Below are positions 27,699 through 36,894 of a DNA stretch of 64,000 bases, in pieces. The translations under genes were made by a program, and so were the position numbers. Each line of letters begins with the position of its first letter. Position 1 is the first letter of the stretch. A model generated the notes under the pieces. It did no database searches. It saw only the letters and a list, made by a program, of their open reading frames with translations, and was not told the DNA's origin. The stretch is taken from positions 3,410,001 to 3,474,000 of the forward strand of contig NZ_CP144460.1 in NCBI RefSeq assembly GCF_040182365.1, read 5' to 3'. This DNA comes from Xanthomonas sp. 10-10. GTDB taxonomy: Bacteria; Pseudomonadota; Gammaproteobacteria; Xanthomonadales; Xanthomonadaceae.

Positions 27699-29700
27699 CT
27701 GGCGCAGCTAACGAATTAACAACTCGCCCCCCTTGAAGGCGGAACGGAGCTTGAGTCGCTGCCATCTGGATTGGCGTACCATCTGGAATATCCGGATCTT
27801 CCATGATGGACAGCAACTGGGTGAGCCGGTCCACTGTCACGCGATGATGTTCCATCCAGCGATCACTGCCGGCATAGCCTTGGCCGACCGCCACTTCTGC
27901 CTTCTGCTTCAGCCGAACCGCCTCCGTCAACTGCTCACGCAATCTCAAGACTTTTTGGATATCACCTTTTATACAGATCAACTCTTGGCAATTAATGCAG
28001 TCGGCATGCAACTGACATGGAGACGACGTGTAGTCGTGAATACAGTATCCGAGCTCTGTTACGTGCGCAGTCGGAACCATCAGTTGCGCAAAGGCATCAC
28101 GCTTGATCAGCGCACGTTCTAGCGGCGCGGATAGAGGACCAATCATCTCATCTGTACCCACTGCCGAGCGAATACTTTGGAGCATCTGTCTGGGTGAAAC
28201 ATGGTCATACGCCTCGTTCTGGCGCACATCCAGTCGGCCAGACCATTTCGCAACATCTAGCTGGCTCAAACCACCGGCCTGCGCCAACGTATTGAGATAG
28301 TGCCGAAAAGCATGTGACTTCAGGATAATGGGACTACCATCTGGCTCCGTAAATCCAAAGCGAGAGAAGATTGAATTCAACCCATGCGCGCTCCGGCTTC
28401 CGAGCCCTGTATTTACTTGACCTACACTCACAAGCTCAATCATACAACGATAGGTACTACGCTGCATTCCTAGCTCGTTTCTGCGGACAGTGAATAAAGC
28501 ATTTGCATAGGTGACACCGGTCGCCTTATCAAGCGTGGGAAAGCCTCGCGGCAGCAGCGAGACAATGACCTTCTCAACCTCCTTAAACCTGACGTACAAC
28601 GCATTACCCTGCCCCTTAAATCTAACCATCCTAATTCCCTGAGCTTTACACCATGCGTTTGCGCCCATTCTGCCTGTCAAGCCGATGATCCGTGCAACTT
28701 CCTCAAGGTCTAGCCATTCACTGTTGCGGAGATGCTCCACGTCTAATGCCAAATAGATCTGACTAGGATTGCGTTCATACCACCCGGCGATATCTCGCGC
28801 TTCCATTGTGACTTTCCGGATTCGACGCAAAGCCTCCTGCACCACCGGCACCATTGCCGGCACCATCCACTTCACTCCAGGCTTTGCGCCCTTAGCCGGC
28901 CACCAGCGCAGACCGTACGCATCATCCTTCCCGGGACGCGCCTCTACGACCTCGCAAGCCGATGGCAGCGTCAAGATTTCACTGATACGCTCGGGAGCTG
29001 CCAACATGATTGCAGCAGCTGCCGCGGTGACCACGTCCGCAGGGTCTTGGGCCATCAAGAATATTCGTGGCAGGGCTTCAAGAGCAGCTGCTGATGGCAG
29101 TTTTTCCGCTCTACGCCTATCAGCCTCTGCGCCCACCCGCACCGTGTCAGATGGGCGTCGGATCGGACTACGCCAAGTTGTCCGACTGATCGACAGAGCA
29201 TTTTCTTTCATGAAATTCGCTAGAATCTCCAGCTGCTGTCCGACGCGGTAGGCGGCTCCAGCGCTGAAATTCCCTACCAAGAGCTGTGTAGCTCTATTGA
29301 AAACCGCCGAATCCGCACGTACTGGATCACATTCCCGCGCTCCTTCTGCAAGAGCCGCCGCCAATGCACGAAGCGCAGCGACTCTGGCGTGAATGGCTTT
29401 AACAGGACGAACTCCGGAGAGATAGCGAATATAGGCCTTCGCAAAGCTTCGGAAGGGCTCAGGCATGACTGCCGGAATAGCACCGCCCACTGCTTCCAGC
29501 ATTGAGAAGCTAATCCGCTCTCTCTTTCTTCCTTTAGCTTTGGTCAAGACCGCGTCTGTCACGTCCCAAGTGTTACTTTCGAACGGAAGATCTTGACCAA
29601 ATACCGCAAGCTGATTGCGAGCCAGATCGATGAACTGGCGAATGTTAGTCCTAGCATCAGCTTCAATACTAGGAACGAAGACGATGACATCAGTTACCAT
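27655..29700 (-). CDS. Third tyrosine recombinase of the module (TnpB-like)
   Basis: A 681-residue recombinase. The catalytic core has PERISEIL for the first arginine, HAFRH for the H-x-x-R pair and AKWSGRLDVRQNEAYDH for the W and nucleophilic tyrosine. The C-terminus has a cysteine cluster (GYCIHDYTSSPC, then CINCQELIC) and a long helical segment with KADIQK-like spacing, as in TnpB of Tn554-type transposons. The ATG at 29700 (MVTDVIVF) is preferred to a codon nine residues upstream, since it overlaps the previous gene by only 11 bases. Active-site residues are all present, so it should be functional. Position in the trio is third. Confidence 0.85.
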   Translation of the reverse strand: MVTDVIVFVPSIEADARTNIRQFIDLARNQLAVFGQDLPFESNTWDVTDAVLTKAKGRKRERISFSMLEAVGGAIPAVMPEPFRSFAKAYIRYLSGVRPVKAIHARVAALRALAAALAEGARECDPVRADSAVFNRATQLLVGNFSAGAAYRVGQQLEILANFMKENALSISRTTWRSPIRRPSDTVRVGAEADRRRAEKLPSAAALEALPRIFLMAQDPADVVTAAAAAIMLAAPERISEILTLPSACEVVEARPGKDDAYGLRWWPAKGAKPGVKWMVPAMVPVVQEALRRIRKVTMEARDIAGWYERNPSQIYLALDVEHLRNSEWLDLEEVARIIGLTGRMGANAWCKAQGIRMVRFKGQGNALYVRFKEVEKVIVSLLPRGFPTLDKATGVTYANALFTVRRNELGMQRSTYRCMIELVSVGQVNTGLGSRSAHGLNSIFSRFGFTEPDGSPIILKSHAFRHYLNTLAQAGGLSQLDVAKWSGRLDVRQNEAYDHVSPRQMLQSIRSAVGTDEMIGPLSAPLERALIKRDAFAQLMVPTAHVTELGYCIHDYTSSPCQLHADCINCQELICIKGDIQKVLRLREQLTEAVRLKQKAEVAVGQGYAGSDRWMEHHRVTVDRLTQLLSIMEDPDIPDGTPIQMAATQAPFRLQGGRVVNSLAAPVAQKSKRRRSENRP

Positions 29701-31231
29701 GACCTCGCTCCTGCTTCCATCCCTCACAGCGGCGAACGACTTCCGCTACTGCCAGGATGGTTCTGTCGTTCACGGATGCGATTCGAACATCAGCATCCTT
29801 ACTCAAACGTTCACGCTCATCCACCAAGTGATCCAGAACGGCTTGATGAGGCCCATCGACCCAAGGCTCAAAGTTCACACAGGTGTAGCAAGCAATGGGA
29901 GCCAGGGAGCCGCAAAATCCGTAGCTTCCGCAGTTACCGATCGCCCTCATGGATGGATCAAAGCGAGGATCACATATCCGACTAGCCGGATCGGCGTAGC
30001 GAGTGGCCTGAGATTCGTCTTCAATGAGAACGCCTGAGAAAGCTTGCGCCATTGGAGCCAATCGAAATGCGATAGCTCTATCTATTCGCTCCACGATCTC
30101 TGGCCGAGCCTCGATGTACACACCGACATTTTGGGTGTCACTATGATCGAGTAGTTCTGCTATGACAAGTTCACCATGGCCCTCGATCGCAGCTCTAGTA
30201 GCAAATGTTCGACGAAAACGCACCGAGCTAATTCGAAGATACTCTCCTGTTCTCTCCGACCTAACCTTGAGAGGATCTAATGTCGACTGCAATAAGGCAT
30301 TAATATCTTTCGCAGTGCGATGAAACTGGAAACTGTCGGGCTCGACATGCGGCCTTGAAGTCGCGGGAAACAAAGGTGCCTCAGAGGGATCTTTAAGGAC
30401 CCCTTCGAATGACTTCCTGACACCGTTGGCATGCTCTACGAGCACGCTGCCGATTTGAGGTATTACGACGCGATTTTTAAACGCACTTCTAATAAGACTT
30501 CCGTGCTGCTTGGCCCGTGGCATCTTCAGCAAGTATACCGGCACCCCACTTTTCTGCTCAACAACAGAGATATCGCGCACTTTCAACGCAGCGTGTTGAA
30601 TAGCACGCTGCCCCAGCAGCATAAATAAATACGCCAGTACATATCCCTCTGTAGAGACATCACCTCTCTTAGCGGCATGATCCAAAGCCCTTTGAAGCGC
30701 CTCCAATTCCATGTCCGTAAACGGACCACAAACAGGGTCATGAGTAAGTACTGCACGCCCCTTATTAGCACCAGGATTTCTAATTTGTTTAAGAAAAATA
30801 TAAGCCCGATTTGAAATTCCCTCGCAGCCGAGCTCATACCAGCGCCGCAACAGAGTCGACAACTGACCGAAATGCCAGAGATTCTGAGCATCTAAAGATG
30901 CTCTGTAATTGATAAGATCAGTGTCATTGAAATTAGCAACCGGGCCGCCCCGAACCGTTCCGACGTGCAACGCAAATCTAAGCAACTGTTGAAACATCAC
31001 CCGCAAATGGCTGGAGGCCATCCTCTCTGCGTACCACACAAGCGTAACCTTGGCCGAATATTCCAAGTCCCTTGAAAGACAGAGTTTTGAGAAGCGAAGG
31101 CTTATCACCTCAGAAATGTCCCGATACATCCAGTGATCGCGCTGAGGATTGAACTCCACTCCACTCGGTGTGCGCACCTTACATGGCAACGACAGGAGCA
31201 CATCAGGACTAGTGCGCCGTGCCTTATTCAT
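29690..31231 (-). CDS. Second tyrosine recombinase of the module (GmtZ-like?)
   Basis: A 513-residue recombinase. The ATG (MNKARR) overlaps the end of the first recombinase by eight bases; an upstream frame of 31 residues lies inside that gene. Catalytic signs are GQRAIQHAALK near residue 215, SSVRFRRTFATR near 365, where the usual first histidine is replaced, and LLDHSDTQNVGVYIEA with the presumed tyrosine. The C-terminus has a zinc-binding look (CGSYGFCGS, ACYTC) followed by EPWVDGPH. Such cysteine-containing tails are typical of the large partners in multi-recombinase elements. From memory it may correspond to GmtZ of Gamma-Mobile-Trio islands; not verified. Confidence 0.83.
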   Translation of the reverse strand: MNKARRTSPDVLLSLPCKVRTPSGVEFNPQRDHWMYRDISEVISLRFSKLCLSRDLEYSAKVTLVWYAERMASSHLRVMFQQLLRFALHVGTVRGGPVANFNDTDLINYRASLDAQNLWHFGQLSTLLRRWYELGCEGISNRAYIFLKQIRNPGANKGRAVLTHDPVCGPFTDMELEALQRALDHAAKRGDVSTEGYVLAYLFMLLGQRAIQHAALKVRDISVVEQKSGVPVYLLKMPRAKQHGSLIRSAFKNRVVIPQIGSVLVEHANGVRKSFEGVLKDPSEAPLFPATSRPHVEPDSFQFHRTAKDINALLQSTLDPLKVRSERTGEYLRISSVRFRRTFATRAAIEGHGELVIAELLDHSDTQNVGVYIEARPEIVERIDRAIAFRLAPMAQAFSGVLIEDESQATRYADPASRICDPRFDPSMRAIGNCGSYGFCGSLAPIACYTCVNFEPWVDGPHQAVLDHLVDERERLSKDADVRIASVNDRTILAVAEVVRRCEGWKQERGHGN

Positions 31232-32504
31232 CCCTATGGCCTCCAGCAAGAACCTTTTCCTGCATTGCAAGTGAAGCTTCTCTCGCCTTCCTACGAATGT
31301 GACGCCTTGTGTATACGGCTGCATGGTCGGACGTTGGAGACCATCCCATCAGGTAGCTTCGGTACTTCTGCTCCTCCGCCGGCGCCACCCCTGCCACATC
31401 CATCTGCCTGGAAAACATGTCATTCCATGTATGCCGGAGCAAGTGCGGTGAAAGATTTTTTGGTAAATCCGGACATGCGGTGCGCAGTACCTCAAAGACC
31501 TTCTCCGCAGCGGCAACGGTGAGCGGCTTCCCGCTGCGACTGGCAGCGAATAGAAATCCATGTGTCTTTGACTTCGGCAAACCCGACCTATGATCAAGAA
31601 TATACGCATTAGTTTGAGTAAGGAGATCCTTTTGCAACTGAAGAACCCTTGCTCGAGTTTTGGTTTGGGGTTGATTTCGCCTAGGATCCTCTGGATCATC
31701 CGCTCTGCGATGGATTGTGACTTCACCCAATCGGCTGTCGATATCTGAGCTGCGCACTCCAAGCGCTTCTCCAATTCTCAATCCTAGGTTCAACAGCCAC
31801 CGCACCAGAAGCGCATTGCGATGGCGAGTGTGCTTATCACGCCACGGGTTGTCGGCGCACGAAGGATCGGTTACTCGCAGCAGCTCTTGCACTTGGCTGT
31901 CGGATAGCCCCTCTCGCTCAACTCCGCTGCCAGCTACGAACGAGACACGCATCCGGCTATCCAGGGCCTTGAACGTCATCTCTATAGCACTCTGAAAGCG
32001 AACGCGGAACTCGTTCGAGAGGCCATGTTTACTCCTACGATCATCCGCTAGCCAAGCAAGATAGCCCCGGATATACAATAGACGCGTGGATGCTACTTGA
32101 AGGGCAACCTCTTTCCGCTGCTGTCTAGGTGGTCGACCACGCACCGTCTCCGCAACTTGGGTTCGCGTTTTTTCATGAGTACAGAGGAAAGTTGTATTGG
32201 AACCGAGTGCTGCCAACGGCTGTCGGCTACTAAGTATTAGACCCTCTACCTCGGCGACCGAAAGAAGTTCCCCATACTCCAGGCGACTGTCGATATCGAT
32301 TCCTTGCGCAACAAGGAACAATTCGAAAACCATGATCGCACGCAGCACATTGCTGATCGTGTTGGTTGAGAGATTTCTACCGCGGACCTGAGTGAGGGCA
32401 AATATAGTTGCAGAAAAGAGCGGGCACCCATGCTCATCCAGCAGCACTGGAAAGCGCTCACCTGAGGCGAACAGGACAGTCCGAACTCGAAATGCCGGCC
32501 GCAT
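31224..32504 (-). CDS. First tyrosine recombinase of the module (GmtY-like?)
   Basis: A 426-residue recombinase with an intact classical active site: NLGLRIGEALGVR (first arginine), HLLRHTW (H-x-x-R-H), LMGWSPTSDHAAVYTRRH (W, then the nucleophilic Y). The ATG follows GAGGA with an 8-base spacer. It is the first gene transcribed inward from the ssb edge, and the three recombinases overlap each other by 8 to 11 bases. The arrangement of one ordinary integrase followed by two large cysteine-tailed ones is shared by Tn554-like elements and by Gamma-Mobile-Trio islands of gammaproteobacteria. The trio name is recalled, not confirmed. Confidence 0.85.
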   Translation of the reverse strand: MRPAFRVRTVLFASGERFPVLLDEHGCPLFSATIFALTQVRGRNLSTNTISNVLRAIMVFELFLVAQGIDIDSRLEYGELLSVAEVEGLILSSRQPLAALGSNTTFLCTHEKTRTQVAETVRGRPPRQQRKEVALQVASTRLLYIRGYLAWLADDRRSKHGLSNEFRVRFQSAIEMTFKALDSRMRVSFVAGSGVEREGLSDSQVQELLRVTDPSCADNPWRDKHTRHRNALLVRWLLNLGLRIGEALGVRSSDIDSRLGEVTIHRRADDPEDPRRNQPQTKTRARVLQLQKDLLTQTNAYILDHRSGLPKSKTHGFLFAASRSGKPLTVAAAEKVFEVLRTACPDLPKNLSPHLLRHTWNDMFSRQMDVAGVAPAEEQKYRSYLMGWSPTSDHAAVYTRRHIRRKAREASLAMQEKVLAGGHRDE

Positions 32505-32576
32505 CTTTTTACATCCTCTATTGGTAGAAGATTGGCCTCACATTAGCAGGAAACAAGGATCGCTGTGTAAACCAAA

Positions 32577-32610
32577 AAACCCCAATAAACGCAATGGCTT
32601 ACCGGGGTTT
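32577..32610 (-). terminator. Candidate terminator after ssb
   Basis: On the minus strand AAACCCC (32604-32610 side) pairs with GGGGTTT (32577-32583 side) around a 20-base loop, followed by further T residues from the A run at 32574-32579. The long loop makes it weaker than usual. It lies 26 bases after ssb, and the recombinase module starts on its far side. Confidence 0.5.
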
Positions 32611-32635
32611 ATTTGCATCGAAGAACTACTAAAAA

Positions 32636-33175
32636 TTAGAACGGAATATCGTCATCGGCAAAATCGTCCATCGGCGGCGCCGACTGCTGCTGGGCCGGCT
32701 GCTGACGACGCGGGGCATAGTCCTGGCCACCGCCGCCGCCACCGTAACCGCCCTGGCCACCACCACCGCCACCGCCCTGCTGACGCGGGGCCTGCGCGCG
32801 CTGCGGGCGATCGCCGCCCATGCCACCGCCGCCGCCTTCACCACGGCCGCCGAGCATCTGCATCTCGTTGGCGACGATGTCGGTGCTGTACTTCTCCACG
32901 CCGTCCTGACCGGTGTACTTGTCGTAGCGCAGTTCGCCTTCGACATACACCTGCGAGCCCTTGCGCAGGTACTCACCGGCGATTTCGCCCAGCTTTCCGA
33001 AGAACACCACGCGATGCCACTCGGTGCGCTCCTGGTTATTGCCTTCGCGATCCTTGCGCATGCTGGTGGTGGCCAGGCTGACGCGGGTGATCGCCATGCC
33101 GGCCTGGGTGTACTTGGTGTCGGGATCGTTGCCGAGGTTGCCGACGAGGATGACTTTGTTGATGCCGCGGGCCAT
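32636..33175 (-). CDS. ssb: Single-stranded DNA-binding protein
   Basis: A 179-residue SSB. The OB-fold begins [15 protein letters not shown] and includes [16 protein letters not shown] and [11 protein letters not shown] Gly/Gln-rich linker from about residue 115 (several GGGGG runs) leads to the acidic tip [11 protein letters not shown], which recruits replication and repair partners. The length and all regions are as in gammaproteobacterial housekeeping SSB. The frame stays open far upstream but the start is set by the conserved MARGINK. It is divergent from ispB. As it adjoins the island, its 3' end or terminator region is the likely integration neighbourhood. Confidence 0.97.
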   Translation of the reverse strand: MARGINKVILVGNLGNDPDTKYTQAGMAITRVSLATTSMRKDREGNNQERTEWHRVVFFGKLGEIAGEYLRKGSQVYVEGELRYDKYTGQDGVEKYSTDIVANEMQMLGGRGEGGGGGMGGDRPQRAQAPRQQGGGGGGGQGGYGGGGGGQDYAPRRQQPAQQQSAPPMDDFADDDIPF

Positions 33176-33436
33176 AGCTGCTTCCGAAATGATGCGCTGG
33201 CGCCGGAGGCGCGCAGCGATGAATGTCTGTGCGGCAATGTTACCGCACCTGCCCACCGACGGTCGTGGCAGGTTGCCGCGCCCGGCTGCCGGGCAAGCGC
33301 CCGGCCCAGGGTCGGAAATCCAGCCCGCACGGGCCTTTGCAGCCGCGCGACAGCGAATATGAAGGCCGCGGTTGCGCCCGGCGGGACGGATCCTGCCGGT
33401 ACACCTATAATCGGCGCTCATCACGAACGCCTGCGC

Positions 33437-34435
33437 ATGACCATCGCCGAAGACCTCCCCACCGTGCTGGGCCTGCCCCAGATCCAGTCCCTCGCCGCGC
33501 CCGACATGGCCGCGGTCGATGCACTGATCCGCCGCCGTCTGGCCTCGGACGTCGTGCTGATCAACCAGATCGCCGATCACATCATCTCCGCCGGCGGCAA
33601 ACGCCTGCGTCCGATGCTGGTGATGCTGGCCGGCCACGCGGCGGGCGGCTCCGGCCCGGAGCATCACCAGTTGGCGGCGATCATCGAGTTCATCCACACC
33701 TCGACCCTGCTGCACGACGACGTGGTGGACGAGTCGGACTTGCGCCGCGGGCGCAGTACCGCCAACGCGCTGTGGGGCAACGCACCCAGCGTGCTGGTCG
33801 GCGATTTCCTGTATTCGCGCAGCTTCCAGTTGATGGTCGAGCTGGACCGCATGGAAGTCATGCAGATCCTGGCCGACACCACCAACCGCATCGCCGAAGG
33901 CGAAGTGCTGCAGCTGCTGCACGTGCATAACCCCGACACCGACGAAGCCGCCTACCTGCGGGTGATCGAGCGCAAGACCGCCGTGCTGTTCGCCGCCGGC
34001 ACCCGCCTGGGTGCATTGGCCTCGGGCGCGGATGCCGATGTGCAGCAACGGCTTTACGACTACGGCATGCAGCTGGGCTTTGCGTTTCAGATCGCCGACG
34101 ACGTGCTCGATTACGCCGCAGATGCCACCGACCTGGGCAAGAACCTGGGCGACGACCTGGCCGAAGGCAAGGCCACGCTGCCGCTGATCCATGCGATGGC
34201 GCATTCGGATGCGGCCACGCAGCAGCGCCTGCGGCAGATCGTCGAACAAGGCGACGCAGCCGCGATGCCGGAAGTATTGGCCGCCATCCACGCCACCGGC
34301 GGGCTGGACTACAGCCGCCAGCGCGCCGCCGAATACGCTGCCGCCGCCGAACAGGCGCTGGACACCCTGCCCGCCAGCCCAGCGGTTGCCGCGCTACGCG
34401 GCCTGGCGCGCTACGCGGTCGAACGCACGCACTGA
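33437..34435 (+). CDS. ispB: Octaprenyl diphosphate synthase
   Basis: A 332-residue trans-polyprenyl diphosphate synthase. The signature regions are GGKRLRPML near residue 55, the first aspartate-rich motif [13 protein letters not shown] near 92 and the second [12 protein letters not shown] near 220, with [10 protein letters not shown] between them. It builds the polyprenyl tail of ubiquinone from isopentenyl diphosphate units in the cytoplasm. The ATG at 33437 gives the usual N-terminus ([13 protein letters not shown]); longer frames upstream are chance, running over the divergent promoter region of ssb. The length is normal. IspB is chosen over farnesyl synthase because of the N-terminal form and size. 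Confidence 0.93.
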   Translation: MTIAEDLPTVLGLPQIQSLAAPDMAAVDALIRRRLASDVVLINQIADHIISAGGKRLRPMLVMLAGHAAGGSGPEHHQLAAIIEFIHTSTLLHDDVVDESDLRRGRSTANALWGNAPSVLVGDFLYSRSFQLMVELDRMEVMQILADTTNRIAEGEVLQLLHVHNPDTDEAAYLRVIERKTAVLFAAGTRLGALASGADADVQQRLYDYGMQLGFAFQIADDVLDYAADATDLGKNLGDDLAEGKATLPLIHAMAHSDAATQQRLRQIVEQGDAAAMPEVLAAIHATGGLDYSRQRAAEYAAAAEQALDTLPASPAVAALRGLARYAVERTH

Positions 34436-34459
34436 TTCGGAGCGCCGGGCACTCCGGAC

Positions 34460-34633
34460 GGGATTTGGGATTGGAGATTGGGGATTCGCAAAAGCGGCCT
34501 TGTTCGCGCTCTTACGAATCCCGAGACTTGATCGCCGAACGATTGTTAGGCACAGATCGATGAGCACAACCAGGGATTGATTGAAGGACGGAACCGCGCT
34601 GTTGCGAATCCCGAATCCCGAATCACCAATCCC
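34460..34633. repeat. Dispersed inverted-repeat element with GGGATTC units
   Basis: GGGATT-type units at 34460-34487 and their complement at 34604-34633 form imperfect arms of about 30 bases around a 115-base middle. The inner ends GGGATTCGCAAAAGCGG and the complement of CCGCGCTGTTGCGAATCCC match closely. Two related sites are at 46200-46241 and 54289-54390. Such short elements are common between xanthomonad genes; no coding capacity is seen. Confidence 0.8.
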
Positions 34634-34635
34634 TG

Positions 34636-35427
34636 CTACTGACCGAACCGCTCATCGAAAAAGTCGCCCAGCATGCGGTACGCACGCTTGGCCGCGCGCG
34701 GGTTGTACAGGCAACCGGGCGGGCTGTTGGCATCGGCTTCGGCAAAGCAGTGCACCGCGCCGCTGAAATTGACGAACTGCCAGTCGGCGCCTGCGGCATT
34801 CATCTCGGTTTCGAAGGCGGCGATGTCCGTCTTGCTCACGCTCTTGTCGTCGGCGCCGTTGAGCACCAGCAGCGGCGTTTTGGCCGAGCCGGCAGCGGCC
34901 GGGCTAGGCGTGGCGATACCGCCATGCAGGCTGACCACGCCGGCCAGCTGCGCACCGGCGCGCACCAGCTCCAGCACCGTGGTGCCGCCGAAGCAGAACC
35001 CCACCGCGCCGATGCGCGATGCATCCAGCGGCGCCTTGCCGGCCTGCGCCTTGAGCACATCCACCGCTTTCAGCGCGCGGGCGCGCAGCGTCGGCGGGTC
35101 CTTCTTCAGGGCGCCGGCAAACTGCCCGGCCTCGCTGTCGTTGGCCGGACGCTTGCCCTTGCCGTACACATCGGCCACCAGCACCACATAGTCGTCGCCG
35201 GCCAGCTGCTTGGCCTTGCTCACTGCCGAGTCGTTGACGCCGCGCCAGTTCGGCACCATCACCAGGCCGGGGCGCTTGGCGTCGCCGGCATCGTCGTAGA
35301 CCAGCACGCCGCTATAGGTGTCCTTGCCGATCTTCCATTCCAGTGGCGTTGCCTGCATCGCGGCCCAGACCGGGGCCGCTGCCAAACTCAATATCATCGC
35401 CGTACTCCACTGCCACCGCTTGTTCAT
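34636..35427 (-). CDS. Secreted dienelactone hydrolase-family protein
   Basis: A 263-residue alpha/beta hydrolase. A signal peptide covers about residues 1-22 (MILSLAAAPVWA). The nucleophile elbow GFCFGGT near residue 145 has the cysteine typical of dienelactone hydrolases, the acid is in LNGADDKSV near 205, and the histidine in GAVHCFAEAD near 235. The family hydrolyses cyclic esters or related compounds. The start codon follows the usual gap and no alternative is needed. It is convergent with ispB across the repeat element. The substrate in the periplasm is unknown. Confidence 0.88.
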   Translation of the reverse strand: MNKRWQWSTAMILSLAAAPVWAAMQATPLEWKIGKDTYSGVLVYDDAGDAKRPGLVMVPNWRGVNDSAVSKAKQLAGDDYVVLVADVYGKGKRPANDSEAGQFAGALKKDPPTLRARALKAVDVLKAQAGKAPLDASRIGAVGFCFGGTTVLELVRAGAQLAGVVSLHGGIATPSPAAAGSAKTPLLVLNGADDKSVSKTDIAAFETEMNAAGADWQFVNFSGAVHCFAEADANSPPGCLYNPRAAKRAYRMLGDFFDERFGQ

Positions 35428-35602
35428 GCGCCTGCTCCATGGATGTAAAGAATCCGCAGTGTGTCAAAAGATGACTGCCGACGGCTCGAGTCATCATCAG
35501 AAAGATGAGTTCAGCTTTCCAGCTACAGGCCGATAGAGCGTTGCTGCCCAGCGCCACGTCGTCACGCAAGCTCCACATCACACTACAAGGATGTATAGCT
35601 AT

Positions 35603-36859
35603 ATGAAGCCCCAGCTACAAACTGCGTTGCTCACTACTATTCTGTTGCTAAACCAATACGCGCAGGCCGCCGATACCCCGTTGGACGACACTTTCACTTC
35701 CTTTGCGCGCTGTGACGCCAGCTTTTTCGGTAGCCTGCAGAGTAACGCTCGAGCCTGGAAGGCGCATGCGTCGCTGAGCAGTGCGAACGGCATCAGCTGG
35801 ATTCCGGTCGGCAACCGCGCCAGTCTGGTCGACAACACAGTGACCCTGCGGGGCACACCAACCCTGGCCGGACTGAAGGTGCACTCCTATTTCGACAAAA
35901 CGTCGGAAATGGGCAATCTTGGCTATTACCTTTACTGGGGCTTCATCATCGATGCCCCGTTAGAAACCAGCCTAAAACAACTCCTGCCATTGGTCGAGCA
36001 CCCCGAAAGGCTGCGCGCCACGCGCGGACTGCATGTGCGCAGCGAAGTGCGGGTGGGCAACGAATGGCGCGCCACCTATGACCAGGGCGGCGTAGCCTCG
36101 GGTACCCGCCTGCTGGAACGCGTCCTGATCCTGGAATCCGAGACACCGGGGAAGACCACGGTGAGTTGCTCGCTGCAGGGCGCAGTGGACGCTGCCGTAC
36201 TGGAACAGCTGCGACCAGACATTGCGCGGGCGGACTACCCCCAGCCGCCAGCCACGATACGCATTGAAGACGTGCCGTTGCCGGTCGGTGTGCGCGATGG
36301 GCTGGACGAGCCGCTACTAACCCCCAGATTCACCAAGCTCAGCTACAGCTATGTCTCGACCAAGGACGGCAAGCCAGACACACTGCCACCCACTAACGTG
36401 GAAATGGCGGTAGAAGATGGGCTTTTAAATGTCACCGAGACCTACAGTCCGAGCTTCCATGTGCAGCGCCAGACCAAGGCCGGGCTCTTCCAGCTCAAGT
36501 CGCTGATGAGCGGCAGCGATGGCCGCGTTTTGCTGACTCAGTCCTTCGATCTCGACATTCCCAAAACATGGGAACCAGGCGCCACAATCAGCGCCAAGGC
36601 GGTAATGACCCAAGTGCCGGAACGCCGAGGCGACGAGCCGTCGAACGTAACCGTGTCGTGCCGCATCGGCGAGCGCTCGCCGGCCTCGCGCGTGTTTGCT
36701 TCGCTGCAGGGCGATGCGGTCGCACTAAACTGCTCGGACAAAAATTCGCGAAGCATCAGAGCCTTCATCGAAGATCTGGGTATCGTATTGAATTTGGAAA
36801 GCTCGCTCGGCAATAGCCAGTACAAAAGCACCATCTCGGAATTTAACGTCGTCCGCTGA
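35603..36859 (+). CDS. Secreted hypothetical protein
   Basis: A 418-residue exported protein, not recognised. An ATG at 35591 overlaps the AAGGA ribosome site, so the start at 35603 (MKPQLQTAL) with a spacer of 11 is chosen. A signal peptide covers about residues 1-23 and ends QAAD. The body is rich in beta-type sequence with few cysteines (four pairs at most) and no enzymatic motif. The ends YWGFIIDAPLETS and TKLSYSYVSTKDGK look like two repeats of a beta-sandwich. It ends 22 bases before the convergent murD2 gene. Composition is a little less GC-rich than the neighbours. Confidence 0.72.
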   Translation: MKPQLQTALLTTILLLNQYAQAADTPLDDTFTSFARCDASFFGSLQSNARAWKAHASLSSANGISWIPVGNRASLVDNTVTLRGTPTLAGLKVHSYFDKTSEMGNLGYYLYWGFIIDAPLETSLKQLLPLVEHPERLRATRGLHVRSEVRVGNEWRATYDQGGVASGTRLLERVLILESETPGKTTVSCSLQGAVDAAVLEQLRPDIARADYPQPPATIRIEDVPLPVGVRDGLDEPLLTPRFTKLSYSYVSTKDGKPDTLPPTNVEMAVEDGLLNVTETYSPSFHVQRQTKAGLFQLKSLMSGSDGRVLLTQSFDLDIPKTWEPGATISAKAVMTQVPERRGDEPSNVTVSCRIGERSPASRVFASLQGDAVALNCSDKNSRSIRAFIEDLGIVLNLESSLGNSQYKSTISEFNVVR

Positions 36860-36867
36860 AGGTCGCG

Positions 36868-36894
36868 CGGGATCGGGTAGTTCACTCGATCCCG
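36868..36894. terminator. Hairpin between convergent genes, possible terminator
   Basis: CGGGATCG and CGATCCCG form a perfect 8-bp stem with an 11-base loop at the junction of the secreted protein gene and murD2. There is no T run, so termination is uncertain. Confidence 0.35.

Larger units (their letters stand above)
6950..32600. mobile_element. Genomic island inserted beside ssb (approximate limits)
   Basis: Genes from 7451 to 32504 are richer in A+T than the flanking core genes, encode defence-like and unknown proteins, and finish at the right end with three overlapping tyrosine recombinase genes plus a small coiled-coil gene, the usual edge position of an integration module. The right end falls just past the ssb terminator. 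The left limit is placed only roughly in the gene-free stretch before 7451. The effector fragment and the XRE/HEPN-like genes in the middle are more GC-rich, so the region may be a composite of more than one insertion. Confidence 0.7.

Noticed and set aside
7451..32504. CRISPR array or prophage structural genes in the island
   Set aside because: No regularly spaced repeats, cas genes, capsid, portal or tail proteins were seen; the only phage-like genes are the recombinases.
32505..32640. tRNA gene as integration target
   Set aside because: No cloverleaf or GTTCGA-type T-loop was found near either island end; the neighbour is the ssb terminator.
33178..34291. Upstream continuation of the ssb frame to a 551-residue protein
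   Set aside because: The part before MARGINK runs over ispB on the other strand and has no homology; SSB has a fixed N-terminus.
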